Notes: generated by a model from the sequence alone, not told the origin. Shown: positions 8,670 through 18,697, counted from the stretch's first letter. The stretch: DNA of 64,000 nucleotides from Bacillus spizizenii TU-B-10 (GCF_000227465.1 NC_016047.1:2708857-2772856), one strand, 5' to 3'. Numbers and translations: made by a program.

Positions 8670-8699
8670 TTGGAATAAATCAATATGGTTTGTTAAAAT
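8670..8699 (+). promoter_or_regulatory. Promoter of yrhO
   Basis: TTGGAA (8670-8675), 18 bases, TAAAAT (8694-8699), about 43 bp before the yrhO ATG. A reasonable sigma-A match. Confidence 0.5.
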
Positions 8700-8742
8700 A
8701 GCGATTACAAAGGCAGCGATTGCTCTTTATATTGGAGGATAT

Positions 8743-9570
8743 ATGAAAGAAAATATGTTAGACATTTTAAAAAACCTCAATTTTACCGAATATGAATCAA
8801 AAGCATATCTTGCTTTATTGCAAGAATCACCTTTAACAGGCTATGCCGTCGCCAAAAAATCCGGAGTGCCCCGTTCTAAAATTTATGAAGTCCTGGAAAG
8901 CCTTGTCATTAGAGGAGATGTTTTTGTAAGTCATGGAAATACGCCTCAATATGTCCCTGTACCCGCTAAAGAACTGATTAAAAACCGCCGGCTCAAAGCG
9001 GAAGAGCATTTTGATCAGGCTGAGAAATACTTTGAAAAATTCGAGCAGACTGCAAATGACCGGGAAAATATCTGGAATATCACCGGACGCAATGAAATTC
9101 TTGAAAAGGTGAAGGCTTGTATCTTATCCGCCAAAAAAAGAATCCTCTTAGAAATATGGAAAGAGGATTTTGATGAGATAGAATCAGAGCTAAAACAGGC
9201 GGCAAATCAAGGTGTCATTGTCACCATTATTGCGTACGGAGACATCGTATCTGATTTTGCTACTGTTTACCTTCATGATATGAGCAGTGAAATTACAGAA
9301 GAGTATGACGGACGGTGGCTTGTCTATAGCGGGGATGATTCAGAAGTGGTAGCAGGTATCGTCTCTCTTGGCAACGACAGCCGTGCTGCATGGACAATGC
9401 ATGTAGGTTTAGTCATGCCTATAACTGAAGTGATTATTCATGATCTGTACCTCATGGAAATTCTGAAAAAGCATAGAGGGCTTTTAGAAGAAAGCTTTGG
9501 AGAAAATCTCATTCGGTTACGCCGCAAATTTTCTATCCACTCAGATTTCAAAAAACATTATTTGGAATAG
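8743..9570 (+). CDS. yrhO: TrmB-family transcriptional regulator
   Basis: Predicted regulator of 275 residues. An N-terminal winged helix (about 5-75: NFTEYESKAYLALL, then SGVPRSKIYEVLESL) is typical of TrmB. A middle and C-terminal ligand-binding region follows, with the phospholipase-D-like fold of this family. The longer open frame begins at 8656, but the ATG at 8743 follows TTGGAGGAT and gives the normal TrmB N-terminus. Divergent from the exporter yrhP, which is the most likely target. Ends in its own terminator. Confidence 0.88.
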   Translation: MKENMLDILKNLNFTEYESKAYLALLQESPLTGYAVAKKSGVPRSKIYEVLESLVIRGDVFVSHGNTPQYVPVPAKELIKNRRLKAEEHFDQAEKYFEKFEQTANDRENIWNITGRNEILEKVKACILSAKKRILLEIWKEDFDEIESELKQAANQGVIVTIIAYGDIVSDFATVYLHDMSSEITEEYDGRWLVYSGDDSEVVAGIVSLGNDSRAAWTMHVGLVMPITEVIIHDLYLMEILKKHRGLLEESFGENLIRLRRKFSIHSDFKKHYLE

Positions 9571-9581
9571 AGCAATAGTAC

Positions 9582-9617
9582 AAAAACATGGCTTGTTGAT
9601 ACAAGTCATGTTTTTTT
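9582..9617 (+). terminator. Terminator of yrhO
   Basis: Imperfect inverted repeat AAAACATGGCTTG / CAAGTCATGTTTT with one G-T pair, followed by a T run, 12 bp after the stop. Confidence 0.88.
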
Positions 9618-9689
9618 ATGCATTCCTTTCTACAAAGTGTTTAGGCTCCTCCCCCTCTGATCATTTCTTTTAAAAAAATGCGATTCTGC

Positions 9690-9716
9690 GCAAACTATTT
9701 TTCAGCCTTCCGCGTC
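9690..9716 (+). promoter_or_regulatory. Candidate SigV autoregulatory promoter
   Basis: GCAAAC (9690-9695), 17 bases, CGTC (9713-9716): an ECF-type AAC/CGTC arrangement 57 bp before sigV. SigV is known to transcribe its own operon. The first hexamer deviates from TGAAAC, so the match is moderate. Confidence 0.55.
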
Positions 9717-9772
9717 TATCCTAGGTAACAGCCTATGATATACGTATATTCAAAAAGGAGCCCTTTATTGCA

Positions 9773-10273
9773 ATGAAGAAAAAACAAACAACAAAAGCGT
9801 TGCTTGTCGCATGCATAACTGATCATAAGCAAGATTTCTACAGGTTGGCTTTCAGTTATGTGAAAAATCAAGATGACGCATTAGATATTATTCAGGAATC
9901 TATAAAAAAAGCGCTGAGCTCAGTAGAAACGGTTAGAAACCCTGAGACGATAAAAAGCTGGTTTTATAAAATTTTAGTACGGACAGCTATTGATTTTTTG
10001 CGCAAACAAAAAAAGGTAAAAGTGATGGATGACGAAACGATAGAGTTTTTAAGCAAAGGAAAGGAAGACCATTACAAGGATACCGATCTCCATGAAGCGC
10101 TTGACGAATTGCCGTACCGCTATAAAACCATTATTATTTTGCGTTTTTTTGAAGACCTCAAATTAGAAGAAATTGCGGAAATTACAGGAGAAAACACGAA
10201 TACCGTCAAAACGCGCCTCTACAGAGCATTGAAGCTGATGCGCATTCAGTTGACGAAGGAGGATCTTTCTTAA
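9773..10273 (+). CDS. sigV: ECF sigma factor SigV (lysozyme response)
   Basis: ECF RNA polymerase sigma factor of 166 residues. Sigma region 2 spans about 20-90 (DFYRLAFSYVKNQDDALDIIQE, the -10 binding part). Region 4 helix-turn-helix spans about 110-160 (LPYRYKTIIILRFFEDLKLEEIAEITG). In B. subtilis SigV is freed when RsiV binds lysozyme and is destroyed, and it then induces peptidoglycan O-acetylation and teichoic-acid D-alanylation. The stop overlaps the rsiV start by one base, coupling sigma and anti-sigma synthesis. Confidence 0.97.
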   Translation: MKKKQTTKALLVACITDHKQDFYRLAFSYVKNQDDALDIIQESIKKALSSVETVRNPETIKSWFYKILVRTAIDFLRKQKKVKVMDDETIEFLSKGKEDHYKDTDLHEALDELPYRYKTIIILRFFEDLKLEEIAEITGENTNTVKTRLYRALKLMRIQLTKEDLS

Positions 10274-11130
10274 TGGATAAGAGATTGCAGCAGTTAAGAG
10301 AAGAATATAAAAATGTTCAGATTCCTAAAGAACTTGATATCATTGTTGAAAAAGCCCTTCAGCAAGAACCAAAAAAGAAAAGAATCGTCATGTGGCCGAC
10401 ATCGGCAGCTGTCGCGGCGGCTATTTTATTCACTGCACTTGTCAACATCAACCCTGACGCAGCTCAAGCGATGTCGAGAATCCCTGTCATCGGCAAGATT
10501 GTCAAAGCCATCACTTTTATTGAGATCAAAGAAGAGAAAGATCAATCGAGCATCGATGTCAAAACACCTGCTCTGTCCGGACTTTCTAATAAAGAGCTTG
10601 AAAACAGCATTAACCAAAAATACTTGAAAGAAAGCAAGCAGCTGTACAAGGAATTTATACAGTCCACATCTAAAAACAAAAAAGGGCATCTCAGCATCTA
10701 TAGTGATTACGAGACAGTGACAGACACGCCAGATTTACTCTCTATCCGGCGAGATATTGAAAAAACACAAGCATCATCTTACACCCAAAGCCGTTATATC
10801 ACAATTGACAAAAAGAATGATATCTTACTGACATTAAAAAGCTTATTCAAAGATGAACGCTATATCAACGTCATCAGCCAAAACATCAAAGAACAAATGA
10901 AACAGCAAATGAAGGAAGATCCAAATAAAATCTATTGGCTCACTGAAGAAGATGCAGAACCATTCAAAAAAATTCTTCCTGATCAAACGTTTTATATTAA
11001 TGAAGACCATAAACTTGTGATCTCATTTGATGAATATGAAGTCGCTCCCGGCTATATGGGCGTTACCGAGTTTGAAATTCCAACCAGCGTCATATCAAGC
11101 TTGCTCGTGGGAGATCGTTACGTTCGATAA
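10273..11130 (+). CDS. rsiV: Anti-sigma-V factor and lysozyme receptor RsiV
   Basis: Membrane anti-sigma factor of 285 residues. A short cytoplasmic N-terminus (about 1-37) holds SigV, one membrane helix (about 38-58, VMWPTSAAVAAAILFTALV) doubles as an uncleaved-type signal, and the extracellular part carries DUF4163/DUF3298-like domains that bind lysozyme directly. Binding exposes RsiV to signal peptidase and then RasP cleavage. AQAM just outside the helix resembles a signal-peptidase site. The start is TAATG-coupled to sigV with AAGGAGGATC as SD. Confidence 0.95.
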   Translation: MDKRLQQLREEYKNVQIPKELDIIVEKALQQEPKKKRIVMWPTSAAVAAAILFTALVNINPDAAQAMSRIPVIGKIVKAITFIEIKEEKDQSSIDVKTPALSGLSNKELENSINQKYLKESKQLYKEFIQSTSKNKKGHLSIYSDYETVTDTPDLLSIRRDIEKTQASSYTQSRYITIDKKNDILLTLKSLFKDERYINVISQNIKEQMKQQMKEDPNKIYWLTEEDAEPFKKILPDQTFYINEDHKLVISFDEYEVAPGYMGVTEFEIPTSVISSLLVGDRYVR

Positions 11131-11136
11131 TATAAA

Positions 11137-11170
11137 AAAACATCCAACTCATATGATGGATGTTTTCTCT
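11137..11170 (+). terminator. Hairpin between rsiV and oatA
   Basis: AAAACATCC (11137-11145) / GGATGTTTT (11158-11166) with T-rich 3' flank, seven bases after the rsiV stop. It probably acts as a partial terminator that lowers oatA relative to sigV-rsiV. Confidence 0.75.
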
Positions 11171-11242
11171 CTTCTCTAAGTGAGATCGTAACCTAGCTAT
11201 CAAAAACAACGAGAATATCTGCACACTATTGGAGGAATACCC

Positions 11243-13159
11243 ATGTATCACAAGACACAACATCATCGATACATCCCTGGACTCGATGGCCTTCGGGCTT
11301 TTGCCGTCCTGTCAGTTATCGCTTATCACCTAAACTTCAATTGGGCTAACGGCGGCTTCATTGGAGTTGGTATCTTTTTTGTTTTATCCGGCTATTTAAT
11401 TACATCTATTCTATTGCCGGCACATGGAAATGATATCAGTCTTGATTTTCGGGATTTTTGGGTGCGCCGAATTCGGCGGCTTCTGCCAGCGGCTTACCTT
11501 ATGATCTTTTCTGCTGTTATTTGGGTTGTATTGTTTGATAGGGAACTATTGCATACTGTACGCGGAGATGCCATTTCTTCTCTCTTATATATAAGTAATT
11601 GGTATTTTATTTTTCACAAACTATCATACTTTGATAGTTTTGGTTCCCCATCACCTTTAAAAAATCTTTGGTCGCTGGCGATTGAAGAACAATTTTATAT
11701 GATATGGCCGATGTTCTTGGTTGTTGGGATGTACATATTTAAAAGCCGCGCCAGATTGGCGGCGGTGGTATCATTGCTTGCGCTTTGTTCAGCCGTGATG
11801 ATGAGCATATTGTATGAACCCGGCGCAGATCCGAGCCGCGTGTATTACGGTACAGATACTCGGTCGTTTGAGCTTCTCATCGGATGTGCCTTGGCTTTGG
11901 TTTGGCCTATGAAAAGGCTGTCTTCCAACAGGCTGCCAAGTAAACTGAAGCACACATTGCACGCCACTGAACTTTCGGCATTTTGTATTTTAGTGTTGTG
12001 TGTCTATTTCACAGATGAATACGAGCCTTTTCTTTACAGAGGCGGAATGCTTTTGATTAGCATGGTCGCCGCAATCCTTATTGCATGTGTTTGTCATCCG
12101 AGCAGCTTTTTAGGCAATCTGCTTTCATGGAGGCCGCTTCGTTGGCTTGGAACGAGGTCTTACGGTATTTATCTTTGGCACTACCCTGTGATTGTGTTAA
12201 GTACGCCAGTTCAAGAAATCGGAAACCCTGTTTTTTGGCATATCGTGCTAAAGGTTATTGTGACATTTATACTCGCCGAGCTTTCCTATCATTTTATTGA
12301 GAAGCCGATACGAACACAGGGATTTAGATTCTTTTTCCGCCGCGTTTTTATACATAGAATCAGGGAATGGAAAACGACAACTGTCCTCAGTAAAATGTCA
12401 ATTGGTTTCGTCATTCTCGCTGTACTTATTTTTGCGGGAGGGCTGTCTGGACTAGCCGGAGAGCAAAAGCACCCCACCAAATGGACGTATAGCTCACAAG
12501 AAACAAACGCTGATACCAGCCAGGCTTCTGAGGACAGAAAGAATGCTGCAGTCGATAAAGACAAGGAAAACGATGCCGAACAAAAGACAACAGACTCCCA
12601 TCAAGATCAAAAGGAAAACAAAAATAATGGACAAGAGACTAGCAAAAATAAAGACACGCAATCTCAGCAGGAGAAAGAACCCGCAGACTCTGACAAAGAA
12701 GTGTTAGCTATAGGAGATTCCGTCATGCTTGATATTGCCTCACACCTTCGGCAGTCACTTTCACATGTTACGATTGATGGAAAGGTGGGGAGACAAATGT
12801 CTCAAGCTTTGGAGCTCACAAGGGAATACAAGTCTTTTAATCAGCCGAACAAAGCTGTCATCATTGAGCTGGGAACCAATGGTTACTTTACAGACAGCCA
12901 AATTGAACAATTGCTTCAAGCTTTCTCAAAAGCTCATATCTACCTTGTCAATACACGGGTCCCCCGTCAATGGGAAAGCAAGGTAAATGAATCTTTGAAG
13001 TACCAGGCAAGCGCACATAAAAATGTTACGTTAGTTGACTGGCATACAGAAGCTCTTCAGCATCCAGAATACTTTACACCTGATGGCGTACACTTGGTTC
13101 CTCAAGGGGCTAAAGCTTTGACTGGTCTTATTGTTGAGGCGATGGAATCGTCTTTGTAA
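11243..13159 (+). CDS. oatA: Peptidoglycan O-acetyltransferase OatA
   Basis: Adds acetyl groups to the C6 hydroxyl of N-acetylmuramic acid, giving lysozyme resistance. The protein has 638 residues. The N-terminal acyltransferase-3 membrane domain spans about 10-400 (start YIPGLDGLRAFAVLSVIAYH; RIRRLLPAAY; SYGIYLWHYP). A charged linker rich in Asp, Lys, Gln and Glu covers about 415-485. An extracellular SGNH esterase-type domain follows, with Ser493 in AIGDS and the Asp614/His617 pair in DGVHL. Part of the SigV operon, whose other products sense lysozyme. The linker length differs among strains, so a few residues' difference from reference is not meaningful. Confidence 0.95.
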   Translation: MYHKTQHHRYIPGLDGLRAFAVLSVIAYHLNFNWANGGFIGVGIFFVLSGYLITSILLPAHGNDISLDFRDFWVRRIRRLLPAAYLMIFSAVIWVVLFDRELLHTVRGDAISSLLYISNWYFIFHKLSYFDSFGSPSPLKNLWSLAIEEQFYMIWPMFLVVGMYIFKSRARLAAVVSLLALCSAVMMSILYEPGADPSRVYYGTDTRSFELLIGCALALVWPMKRLSSNRLPSKLKHTLHATELSAFCILVLCVYFTDEYEPFLYRGGMLLISMVAAILIACVCHPSSFLGNLLSWRPLRWLGTRSYGIYLWHYPVIVLSTPVQEIGNPVFWHIVLKVIVTFILAELSYHFIEKPIRTQGFRFFFRRVFIHRIREWKTTTVLSKMSIGFVILAVLIFAGGLSGLAGEQKHPTKWTYSSQETNADTSQASEDRKNAAVDKDKENDAEQKTTDSHQDQKENKNNGQETSKNKDTQSQQEKEPADSDKEVLAIGDSVMLDIASHLRQSLSHVTIDGKVGRQMSQALELTREYKSFNQPNKAVIIELGTNGYFTDSQIEQLLQAFSKAHIYLVNTRVPRQWESKVNESLKYQASAHKNVTLVDWHTEALQHPEYFTPDGVHLVPQGAKALTGLIVEAMESSL

Positions 13160-13228
13160 AAAAGAAGTCCTATTTAAAAACATTGTTGATCATTCTCTGA
13201 CCCCTCCATTTCCCAAGGCAATTCTTAT

Positions 13229-13255
13229 GTTTACATGTCGTTTACGTGAGGGTAA
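13229..13255 (+). promoter_or_regulatory. Candidate sigma-B-like promoter before yrhK
   Basis: GTTTAC (13229-13234), 15 bases, GGGTAA (13250-13255), resembling the SigB consensus GTTTAA/GGGTAT but with somewhat long spacing. It lies 25 bp before the yrhK start. Confidence 0.4.
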
Positions 13256-13280
13256 GCCTAAATAGAATGGAGGGATGATA

Positions 13281-13577
13281 GTGGCAGCTAATGAAGAACA
13301 TGACATCAAAAAAGAACTGCAACGATACGAACTTTTTTTCAAAAAACGATACAAGATTCTTTATACCGTAAACGATTTTATCATTGGTGCTTTGTTTCTC
13401 GTCGGGAGCCTTTTCTTTTTTTATGACCAATTAATGTCGGCAGGGATATGGCTATTTGCGATTGGGAGCTTGCTGCTGTTAATCAGGCCCACGATTCGGC
13501 TGATTCATGACTTTCATTACCGAAAACATGTGGAACGCCAATTTAAACATCGCTCTTCAACAGATGGCTCATCTTGA
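13281..13577 (+). CDS. yrhK: Small membrane protein YrhK
   Basis: About 98 residues from the GTG at 13281. I prefer this to the ATG at 13275 because GGAGGG is only one base from that ATG. A cytoplasmic charged N-terminus (KKELQRYELFFKKRYK) precedes two membrane helices (about 34-52 and 58-76) joined by a short turn, with a basic tail after. This is the YrhK-domain architecture; its function is unknown. It follows oatA by about 120 bp and may be read through from the SigV operon or use its own promoter. Confidence 0.85.
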   Translation: MAANEEHDIKKELQRYELFFKKRYKILYTVNDFIIGALFLVGSLFFFYDQLMSAGIWLFAIGSLLLLIRPTIRLIHDFHYRKHVERQFKHRSSTDGSS

Positions 13578-13705
13578 GGAATAGGCGAGAACAAAACACC
13601 AAAAAAGATGTGCAAATCACAAAAACAAGACTTTTAGACTATTTAATTTAAAAATAAGGCAAAAAACCTAAACTTTTGTCCCTGTGTGACGATATTAACA
13701 ATAAG

Positions 13706-13765
13706 GCCGGCGCGATACTCCCTATAACATCCTTTTCAGTAGATTTCATTATCGTGCCGGTTTTC
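13706..13765 (+). terminator. Possible terminator of yrhK
   Basis: GCCGGCGCGAT (13706-13716) pairs with ATCGTGCCGGT (13751-13761) with one mismatch, followed by TTTTCTC. The loop of about 34 bases is long, so this is less certain. Confidence 0.4.
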
Positions 13766-13778
13766 TCACATGCAAAGC

Positions 13779-13808
13779 AATCCCGCCAATCTAATTGATG
13801 GCGGGATT
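13779..13808 (-). terminator. Hairpin downstream of cypB
   Basis: Perfect repeat AATCCCGCCA / TGGCGGGATT, 10 bp after the cypB stop. The T tract on the minus strand is short, so termination may be weak. Confidence 0.6.
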
Positions 13809-13818
13809 TGATTTTTTA

Positions 13819-16800
13819 TTACATTCCTGTCCAAACATCTTTCACATAACGTTTTTGATCTTGCAGCTTTTCCAGCCAATCGGCTGATTCTTCCTGACTT
13901 GCTCCTTTTTCAGCTTCATATGCCTGACGCAAAGTATTCTCTACATCAGGAGCCATTTGCGATCCATCACCACATACGTAAATGTGAGCACCTTTTTCAA
14001 TGAGTGACATCAATTTCTGCGTATCTTGTTTGAGCAAGTGCTGGACATATTCTTTTGATTCGTTTTCAACGCGTGAGTAGCATCGGCGGATTGTCACCAA
14101 ACCATCCTGTTCCGCTTGATCCAGCTCTTCTCTGTAAAGATCATCATGATCGGGGCGTCGGCAGCCGAAGTATAAAAGAGCTTCACCAAGCGCGCTTCCT
14201 TCCTTCTTCAAAACAGATCTTGCCTGAATAAAGCCCCTGAATGGCGCAATTCCTGTACCCGGTCCGACCATAATCATAGGGGTTTCAGGGTCATCTGGCA
14301 TCTGGAATCCGGATTGCGGCGTTCGGATGAAACAGGCTGCTGCATCACCTGTATTCAGCTCTGCTAAATAATTAGAGGCGACGCCCCGGTATTCGCCTCG
14401 CCCGCTCCAGGCTGAGTCTTTAACAACGCCTACTGTCATGCTCACGATATTGGCATGGACTTTCGGTGAGCTTGAAATGGAATAATATCTCGGTTTTAGT
14501 GATGGCAAAAGTGCTAAAAACCGCTCAAACGGCATTTCGCAGGCAGGATAATCCTCTAAAAAATCAAGCATGGTAAGACGTTTTGCCAATACCTGCTCTT
14601 TATAAATGCCATCATCTGAAACGAGCTGTTCCAGCTCTTTTTTATGCGGCGGACAGACTGTATAAGAAGCCAGCTCCCGCAGCTGAAGCCTTGAAGCCGG
14701 GTCCTGCAACTCCACATAGGACGCCAATAAATCCATCACTTTGATCGGCCGATCCATCAGAAGATGAGCCATATGAGGGCCGCCGCTCATTTTCATCACA
14801 TGATTGGACTGCAAATCGAATCGGCTGAGGACCCGCTGAACAAGCTTCTGGCTGTTTTTTGGCAATATGCCGATATGATCGCCTTCCTTATATGTTTTGG
14901 CGTCAGGAATCTGCAATTCAATATGGCGGGTGGAACGCGGGCTATCAGCCGTCTGGAGCTCCCGGTTCTCTAAAACGTTCCCTTCAAACGCGCCATATGC
15001 TTTGGCAAGCGGCGTTTCCGTCGCTTCACTGAGAAAAGTAATTGATAATGAAGGCCTGTCTTCTTTCTGAGCTATTTCGTTTATATGAAATGCTTCCATC
15101 GTTTCCTTCCAGAAGCGGTTTTCCCACGACTCGCGATGGCTTTCAAAATCATCGGCGGCATCGCCTTCCCCAATCGCTGTTAAACGTGATGCCCCCTTTG
15201 CTTTCATCATGTCATCTATCAGGCGGGGAATCCGCTGATACGTGCTGGCCCAGCTCCGGTTTCCGCAGCCGAATACCGCATAAGAGACACCTTTCAATTG
15301 TCCTTCCTCAAGCCCTTCCAGCCACTCTACAAAGCCTGCAGCATTATCAGGCGGCGCCCCATTATAAGAAGCCGTAACGATGACGACTGCGCCTTGTTCT
15401 GGAAGCTTGCCGATATAATCATCAAGCGGAGCCGTTTCGGCTGTAAAACCCATCTGGCGGCCGTAAGCAGCCAGTTCACCGGCTATTCCTTCTGCTGTCC
15501 CAAGATTCGAGCCGTAAAGAACGAGTAATGGTGTGCCGTGTTTAGGCTTTGTTTCTTTTGGCTTCGTTTCTGTTTTGATGTCAGCCTGTTCTTTTCTCTG
15601 TACATTGATTGCCGCTGTTTTCCGCGGTTTCACAGTAATCTTAAATTCATCCGGTTTGATCGTTAATGCCTCTTTGATTTTTAGTTCGTATCCAGTATGG
15701 TTCATCACATCAAAATGCTTTAATACAAGACCGAGAACCATTGTCGCTTCTTGGAGAGCAAACTGCATGCCAATACAAGCACGCTGCCCGTTTCCAAACG
15801 GCTTATACGCATGGTGAGGAATACGCGAAGGGTCTTCAAACCGTTCCGGACGAAAAGCTTCTGCATCCTCTCCCCAAGCGTTTTGATCCCGGTGCAGTTT
15901 CGGAATCAAAACGGTGACAGGCTGCCCTTTGCTGATCGGATATTCCCCGCCTAAAACAGTATCTTCCTTGGCATAGAGAGAAAAGGCCGGAGCTGTTGGG
16001 TACAACCTGAGTGTTTCATTTAAAATCATCCGAATGTATTTCAGCTGCTGGATTTGTCTATATTCCGGCGTGTCATCCGTTAACACGCGATCCGCTTCCT
16101 CTTGCGCTTTTTTCAGTTTTTCCGGATGTGTAAGCAGACAGTAAATCGCAAAGGAAAGCAAACCGCTTGTTGTTTCATGCCCTGCAATTAAAAACGTTAT
16201 GATTTGGTATCGAATGTTTTCATCATCGAGCGTTTCACCTGTTACAGGATCTTTGGCATAAAGCATGAGTGATAAAAGATCCTTAATGTTTTCATCCGGA
16301 TTCGCTTTTCGCTCAGCTATCAATCTATCGACCAGGGAGTTCATGACTTCTATATCCTTTTGGAACTGCAGCTTCGTTTTCACCATCATCTTATCTTGCA
16401 GGCCCAGTCTTTTCGATTGGTTCATCGCCTCTTTTAAGGCACGGAGCATACTGGTGATAAACGGATGCTGAGAATCACGGTAAAAGCTGTTGAAGCGATA
16501 GTTAAACCCGCATAACCCAATCGTATCAAGCGTCAGACGGGTCATGTCGTCCGCTACATCAATTTCTTCATTAGGATTAAGCCGGCTCCATTTTTGAATC
16601 AGCTGGGTTGCGATATCCAGCATCATAGAATGATAGCCTTTCATCGCTTTTTGACTGAAACTCGGCAGTAAAATGCGGTGGGCTTTTTGCCAATTCGGTT
16701 CGTGCGTCCAGCTTGTAAATAAGCCGTCTCCGCCGAATTCGCGCACCTTTAGCAAGCCTTTGCCAAGGTTTTTGTCAAAGCGGCTTTCATCACACACTTC

Positions 16801-16983
16801 AGCCACAAGATTGTGGCCGGATACAAAAACACTGGACACCCCTGGAAAATCGAAACGGAAAATCGGCCCCAATTCATCGGCTATCCGCCATAAGGATTGA
16901 GAAAGCTGCTCTTTTTCCAGATGCGGAAGATTTTTTAAAGGTCCGTATGTTTTGGGCTGAGGTATTGCACTTGCCTGTTTCAT
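13819..16983 (-). CDS. cypB: Self-sufficient fatty-acid cytochrome P450/P450 reductase (CYP102A3)
   Basis: Homologue of P450 BM3: NADPH-driven subterminal hydroxylation of medium- and long-chain fatty acids in one polypeptide of 1054 residues. The P450 domain (1 to about 460) shows the oxygen-activating helix AGHETT (267-272), ETLR (323-326) and the heme-ligand loop [10 protein letters not shown] with Cys403. A linker rich in Lys, Glu, Thr and Pro precedes the FMN flavodoxin domain (from about 490, [11 protein letters not shown]). The FAD/NADPH reductase domain has RYYSISSSP and [12 protein letters not shown]. It lies 17 bp after its repressor gene, so the pair is co-transcribed and inducible by fatty acids. 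Confidence 0.97.
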   Translation of the reverse strand: MKQASAIPQPKTYGPLKNLPHLEKEQLSQSLWRIADELGPIFRFDFPGVSSVFVSGHNLVAEVCDESRFDKNLGKGLLKVREFGGDGLFTSWTHEPNWQKAHRILLPSFSQKAMKGYHSMMLDIATQLIQKWSRLNPNEEIDVADDMTRLTLDTIGLCGFNYRFNSFYRDSQHPFITSMLRALKEAMNQSKRLGLQDKMMVKTKLQFQKDIEVMNSLVDRLIAERKANPDENIKDLLSLMLYAKDPVTGETLDDENIRYQIITFLIAGHETTSGLLSFAIYCLLTHPEKLKKAQEEADRVLTDDTPEYRQIQQLKYIRMILNETLRLYPTAPAFSLYAKEDTVLGGEYPISKGQPVTVLIPKLHRDQNAWGEDAEAFRPERFEDPSRIPHHAYKPFGNGQRACIGMQFALQEATMVLGLVLKHFDVMNHTGYELKIKEALTIKPDEFKITVKPRKTAAINVQRKEQADIKTETKPKETKPKHGTPLLVLYGSNLGTAEGIAGELAAYGRQMGFTAETAPLDDYIGKLPEQGAVVIVTASYNGAPPDNAAGFVEWLEGLEEGQLKGVSYAVFGCGNRSWASTYQRIPRLIDDMMKAKGASRLTAIGEGDAADDFESHRESWENRFWKETMEAFHINEIAQKEDRPSLSITFLSEATETPLAKAYGAFEGNVLENRELQTADSPRSTRHIELQIPDAKTYKEGDHIGILPKNSQKLVQRVLSRFDLQSNHVMKMSGGPHMAHLLMDRPIKVMDLLASYVELQDPASRLQLRELASYTVCPPHKKELEQLVSDDGIYKEQVLAKRLTMLDFLEDYPACEMPFERFLALLPSLKPRYYSISSSPKVHANIVSMTVGVVKDSAWSGRGEYRGVASNYLAELNTGDAAACFIRTPQSGFQMPDDPETPMIMVGPGTGIAPFRGFIQARSVLKKEGSALGEALLYFGCRRPDHDDLYREELDQAEQDGLVTIRRCYSRVENESKEYVQHLLKQDTQKLMSLIEKGAHIYVCGDGSQMAPDVENTLRQAYEAEKGASQEESADWLEKLQDQKRYVKDVWTGM

Positions 16984-17000
16984 TAATACATCTTCCTTTC

Positions 17001-17585
17001 CTAATTTTGTGATGAATGAAGCTTAATGGCGTCCCAGCAGCATTGTTCCAATTCAGTAATTAAATCCATGTCCATCTCTATATCACCCGTTTGGACGAGT
17101 TGATATATCTTGAGAAATGCCCCTAACACAATCGCAATTAACACATTAGAGGGCAGGCTGCGAATTACACCTTCTGCTTTTCCCTTATTAAAATAGTCAT
17201 CAAGCATATGAGTCAGATTTTCTATCATTTTTCTGCTTGTGTCATTTAAGTAATGAGCGTTTTTTTTCGTTTCAAGAAAAAAAAGCGCATAGTCACTCTC
17301 TTTCGTAAATTGAACGAGACAGCAAAATACGTGGTGGAAGCCTTCTCTGACAGGCAATTCCGAAAAATCTTGCTTCAGCTTTTCCGTAAAGCGCTGGATG
17401 CTTTCCTGAAACAATACGTTGACGAGTGTTTCTTTGCTGTCAAAATAACGATAGATCGTTCCTGTTCCCACATGAGCTCGTTCAGCTATCATAGGGATAG
17501 TGGTAGCATTAAATCCCCTTTCCGTAAAAAGTGAGACTGACGCTTTCATAATCATGTCGTATTTACTGCTGGATGCGGATAACAT
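17001..17585 (-). CDS. fatR: TetR-family repressor of cypB (FatR/BscR)
   Basis: TetR repressor of 194 residues; homologue of B. megaterium Bm3R1, which controls P450 BM3. The N-terminal helix-turn-helix covers about 10-55 ([42 protein letters not shown]); the rest is the ligand-binding helical core, which releases DNA on binding fatty acids. First gene of the fatR-cypB operon, with a perfect palindromic operator immediately upstream (17612-17631), so it represses itself and cypB. SD GGAGGTTG. Confidence 0.95.
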   Translation of the reverse strand: MLSASSSKYDMIMKASVSLFTERGFNATTIPMIAERAHVGTGTIYRYFDSKETLVNVLFQESIQRFTEKLKQDFSELPVREGFHHVFCCLVQFTKESDYALFFLETKKNAHYLNDTSRKMIENLTHMLDDYFNKGKAEGVIRSLPSNVLIAIVLGAFLKIYQLVQTGDIEMDMDLITELEQCCWDAIKLHSSQN

Positions 17586-17611
17586 GTAATGTTACAACCT
17601 CCGATTTATTA

Positions 17612-17631
17612 CGGAATGAATATTCATTCCG
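17612..17631. promoter_or_regulatory. FatR/Bm3R1-type operator
   Basis: A perfect 20-bp palindrome, CGGAATGAATATTCATTCCG, 26 bp before fatR. It differs from the Bm3R1 operator I remember only in the central two bases, strongly supporting autoregulation. Confidence 0.92.
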
Positions 17632-17807
17632 CTTGTTCATAATGAATGCCCGATCTGTCTGATATCACCTCTTTACCCTTTCTTATGTTATCAGTTTATA
17701 TGAAAAAAACTTTTTTTAATATAAAGTATATGCAAAAAATAAAAAATTAAGAAAATATACCCAAATCCCCATATAAGGGCTCTGGATATATTTCCCGAGA
17801 AATGATT

Positions 17808-18350
17808 TTATTTAACAGCCACAATGCAAAGACAAGAATCACGCCTAATGACAGAAAGATCCCTGAAATGCTGGTCTTTCAGCAGTTGAATATACATTTT
17901 CTCTTTTACATCAGTATTTGCATCAATACTGATGTAAAATCGGCCATCAATTTGAAGCACCCGGTAAATTTCTCTTAATGCAAGCCTAATATCAGTGCAG
18001 CTCTGAACCGTATGTAAGGAAAACACTTTATTAAAGGTACGGTCATCAAAGGGAATGTTCTCCGGATAGCCATGAAAAATCTCCCCTTTTCCGATGTTTT
18101 TTCGATTCGCGCGTGATATTTGTCTTACCTTTCGCTTTGATGGGTCAATGCTTTTTAAGCTTCCCTTTTCCAGTTTCTCGGTTATGCTCTTAAAGACAGT
18201 GCCATTTCCGACTCCAATTTCTAAAATTCTGTCATTTTCTTGTATATCTATAGAGTCAATCATCATATGCTCAATTGTTTTGGTTTGCTTATATTTCCGA
18301 GAAAATAATTTCAAAAGATTCGATCGTTTATAGAGTCTATTTTCTAGCAT
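17808..18350 (-). CDS. yrhH: SAM-dependent methyltransferase (class I), substrate unknown
   Basis: About 180 residues. SAM-binding motif I is visible as ILEIGVGNGTVF (about residues 40-51); a Rossmann-type core follows with the later motif FDDRTFNKVFSLHTVQ. This is the Methyltransf_11 type. I use the ATG at 18350 (MLENRLYKRS) because AGGTG is spaced eight bases from it; the frame extends to a GTG at 18359. Substrate not predictable. Monocistronic and minus-strand, between fatR and the yrzI cluster. Confidence 0.85.
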   Translation of the reverse strand: MLENRLYKRSNLLKLFSRKYKQTKTIEHMMIDSIDIQENDRILEIGVGNGTVFKSITEKLEKGSLKSIDPSKRKVRQISRANRKNIGKGEIFHGYPENIPFDDRTFNKVFSLHTVQSCTDIRLALREIYRVLQIDGRFYISIDANTDVKEKMYIQLLKDQHFRDLSVIRRDSCLCIVAVK

Positions 18351-18501
18351 TTTAAACACCTGCTTTTGGTTTCCTATGTTTATTTATTATATTCGAAAAA
18401 TAAACATCACCTTCATTTCTAAATGGGAATGAAGATATCAACTAGACGGCAATGTGTTTAAAAATGTTTCAATGGAACTGAACTTTTTCATTTTTTTCCG
18501 C

Positions 18502-18531
18502 AAAAAAAGCAGAAAACAAAATGTTTTCTGC
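18502..18531 (-). terminator. Terminator of the small-ORF cluster
   Basis: GCAGAAAAC (18509-18517) / GTTTTCTGC (18523-18531), followed on the minus strand by a run of seven T. It begins eight bases after the stop of the 52-residue ORF. Confidence 0.92.
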
Positions 18532-18538
18532 CCTCTTT

Positions 18539-18697
18539 CTAGTGCCAATGATAAGGGAATACATACAGCCTATGCTGCTGCATGGCCATCAGCCTCTGCT
18601 GACGGAATGGATTTCCATAACCATGTTTGAAGGAATGCGGCATGGACGCATAACCATGGCCTATCGACGGCAGCCTTTTTTGATAATCGTTCATCAT
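18539..18697 (-). CDS. Putative small protein, 52 residues, His/Tyr/Met-rich
   Basis: MMNDYQKRLPSIGHGYASMP and onward, rich in His, Tyr, Gly and Arg and ending HRLYVFPYHWH. It has an AGGTGATGGC SD before the ATG at 18697 and stops just before a strong terminator. No family is recognised. The position in the yrzI transcript and the good ribosome-binding site support translation. Composition suggests a metal- or nucleic-acid-binding peptide, but this is inference. Confidence 0.55.
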   Translation of the reverse strand: MMNDYQKRLPSIGHGYASMPHSFKHGYGNPFRQQRLMAMQQHRLYVFPYHWH

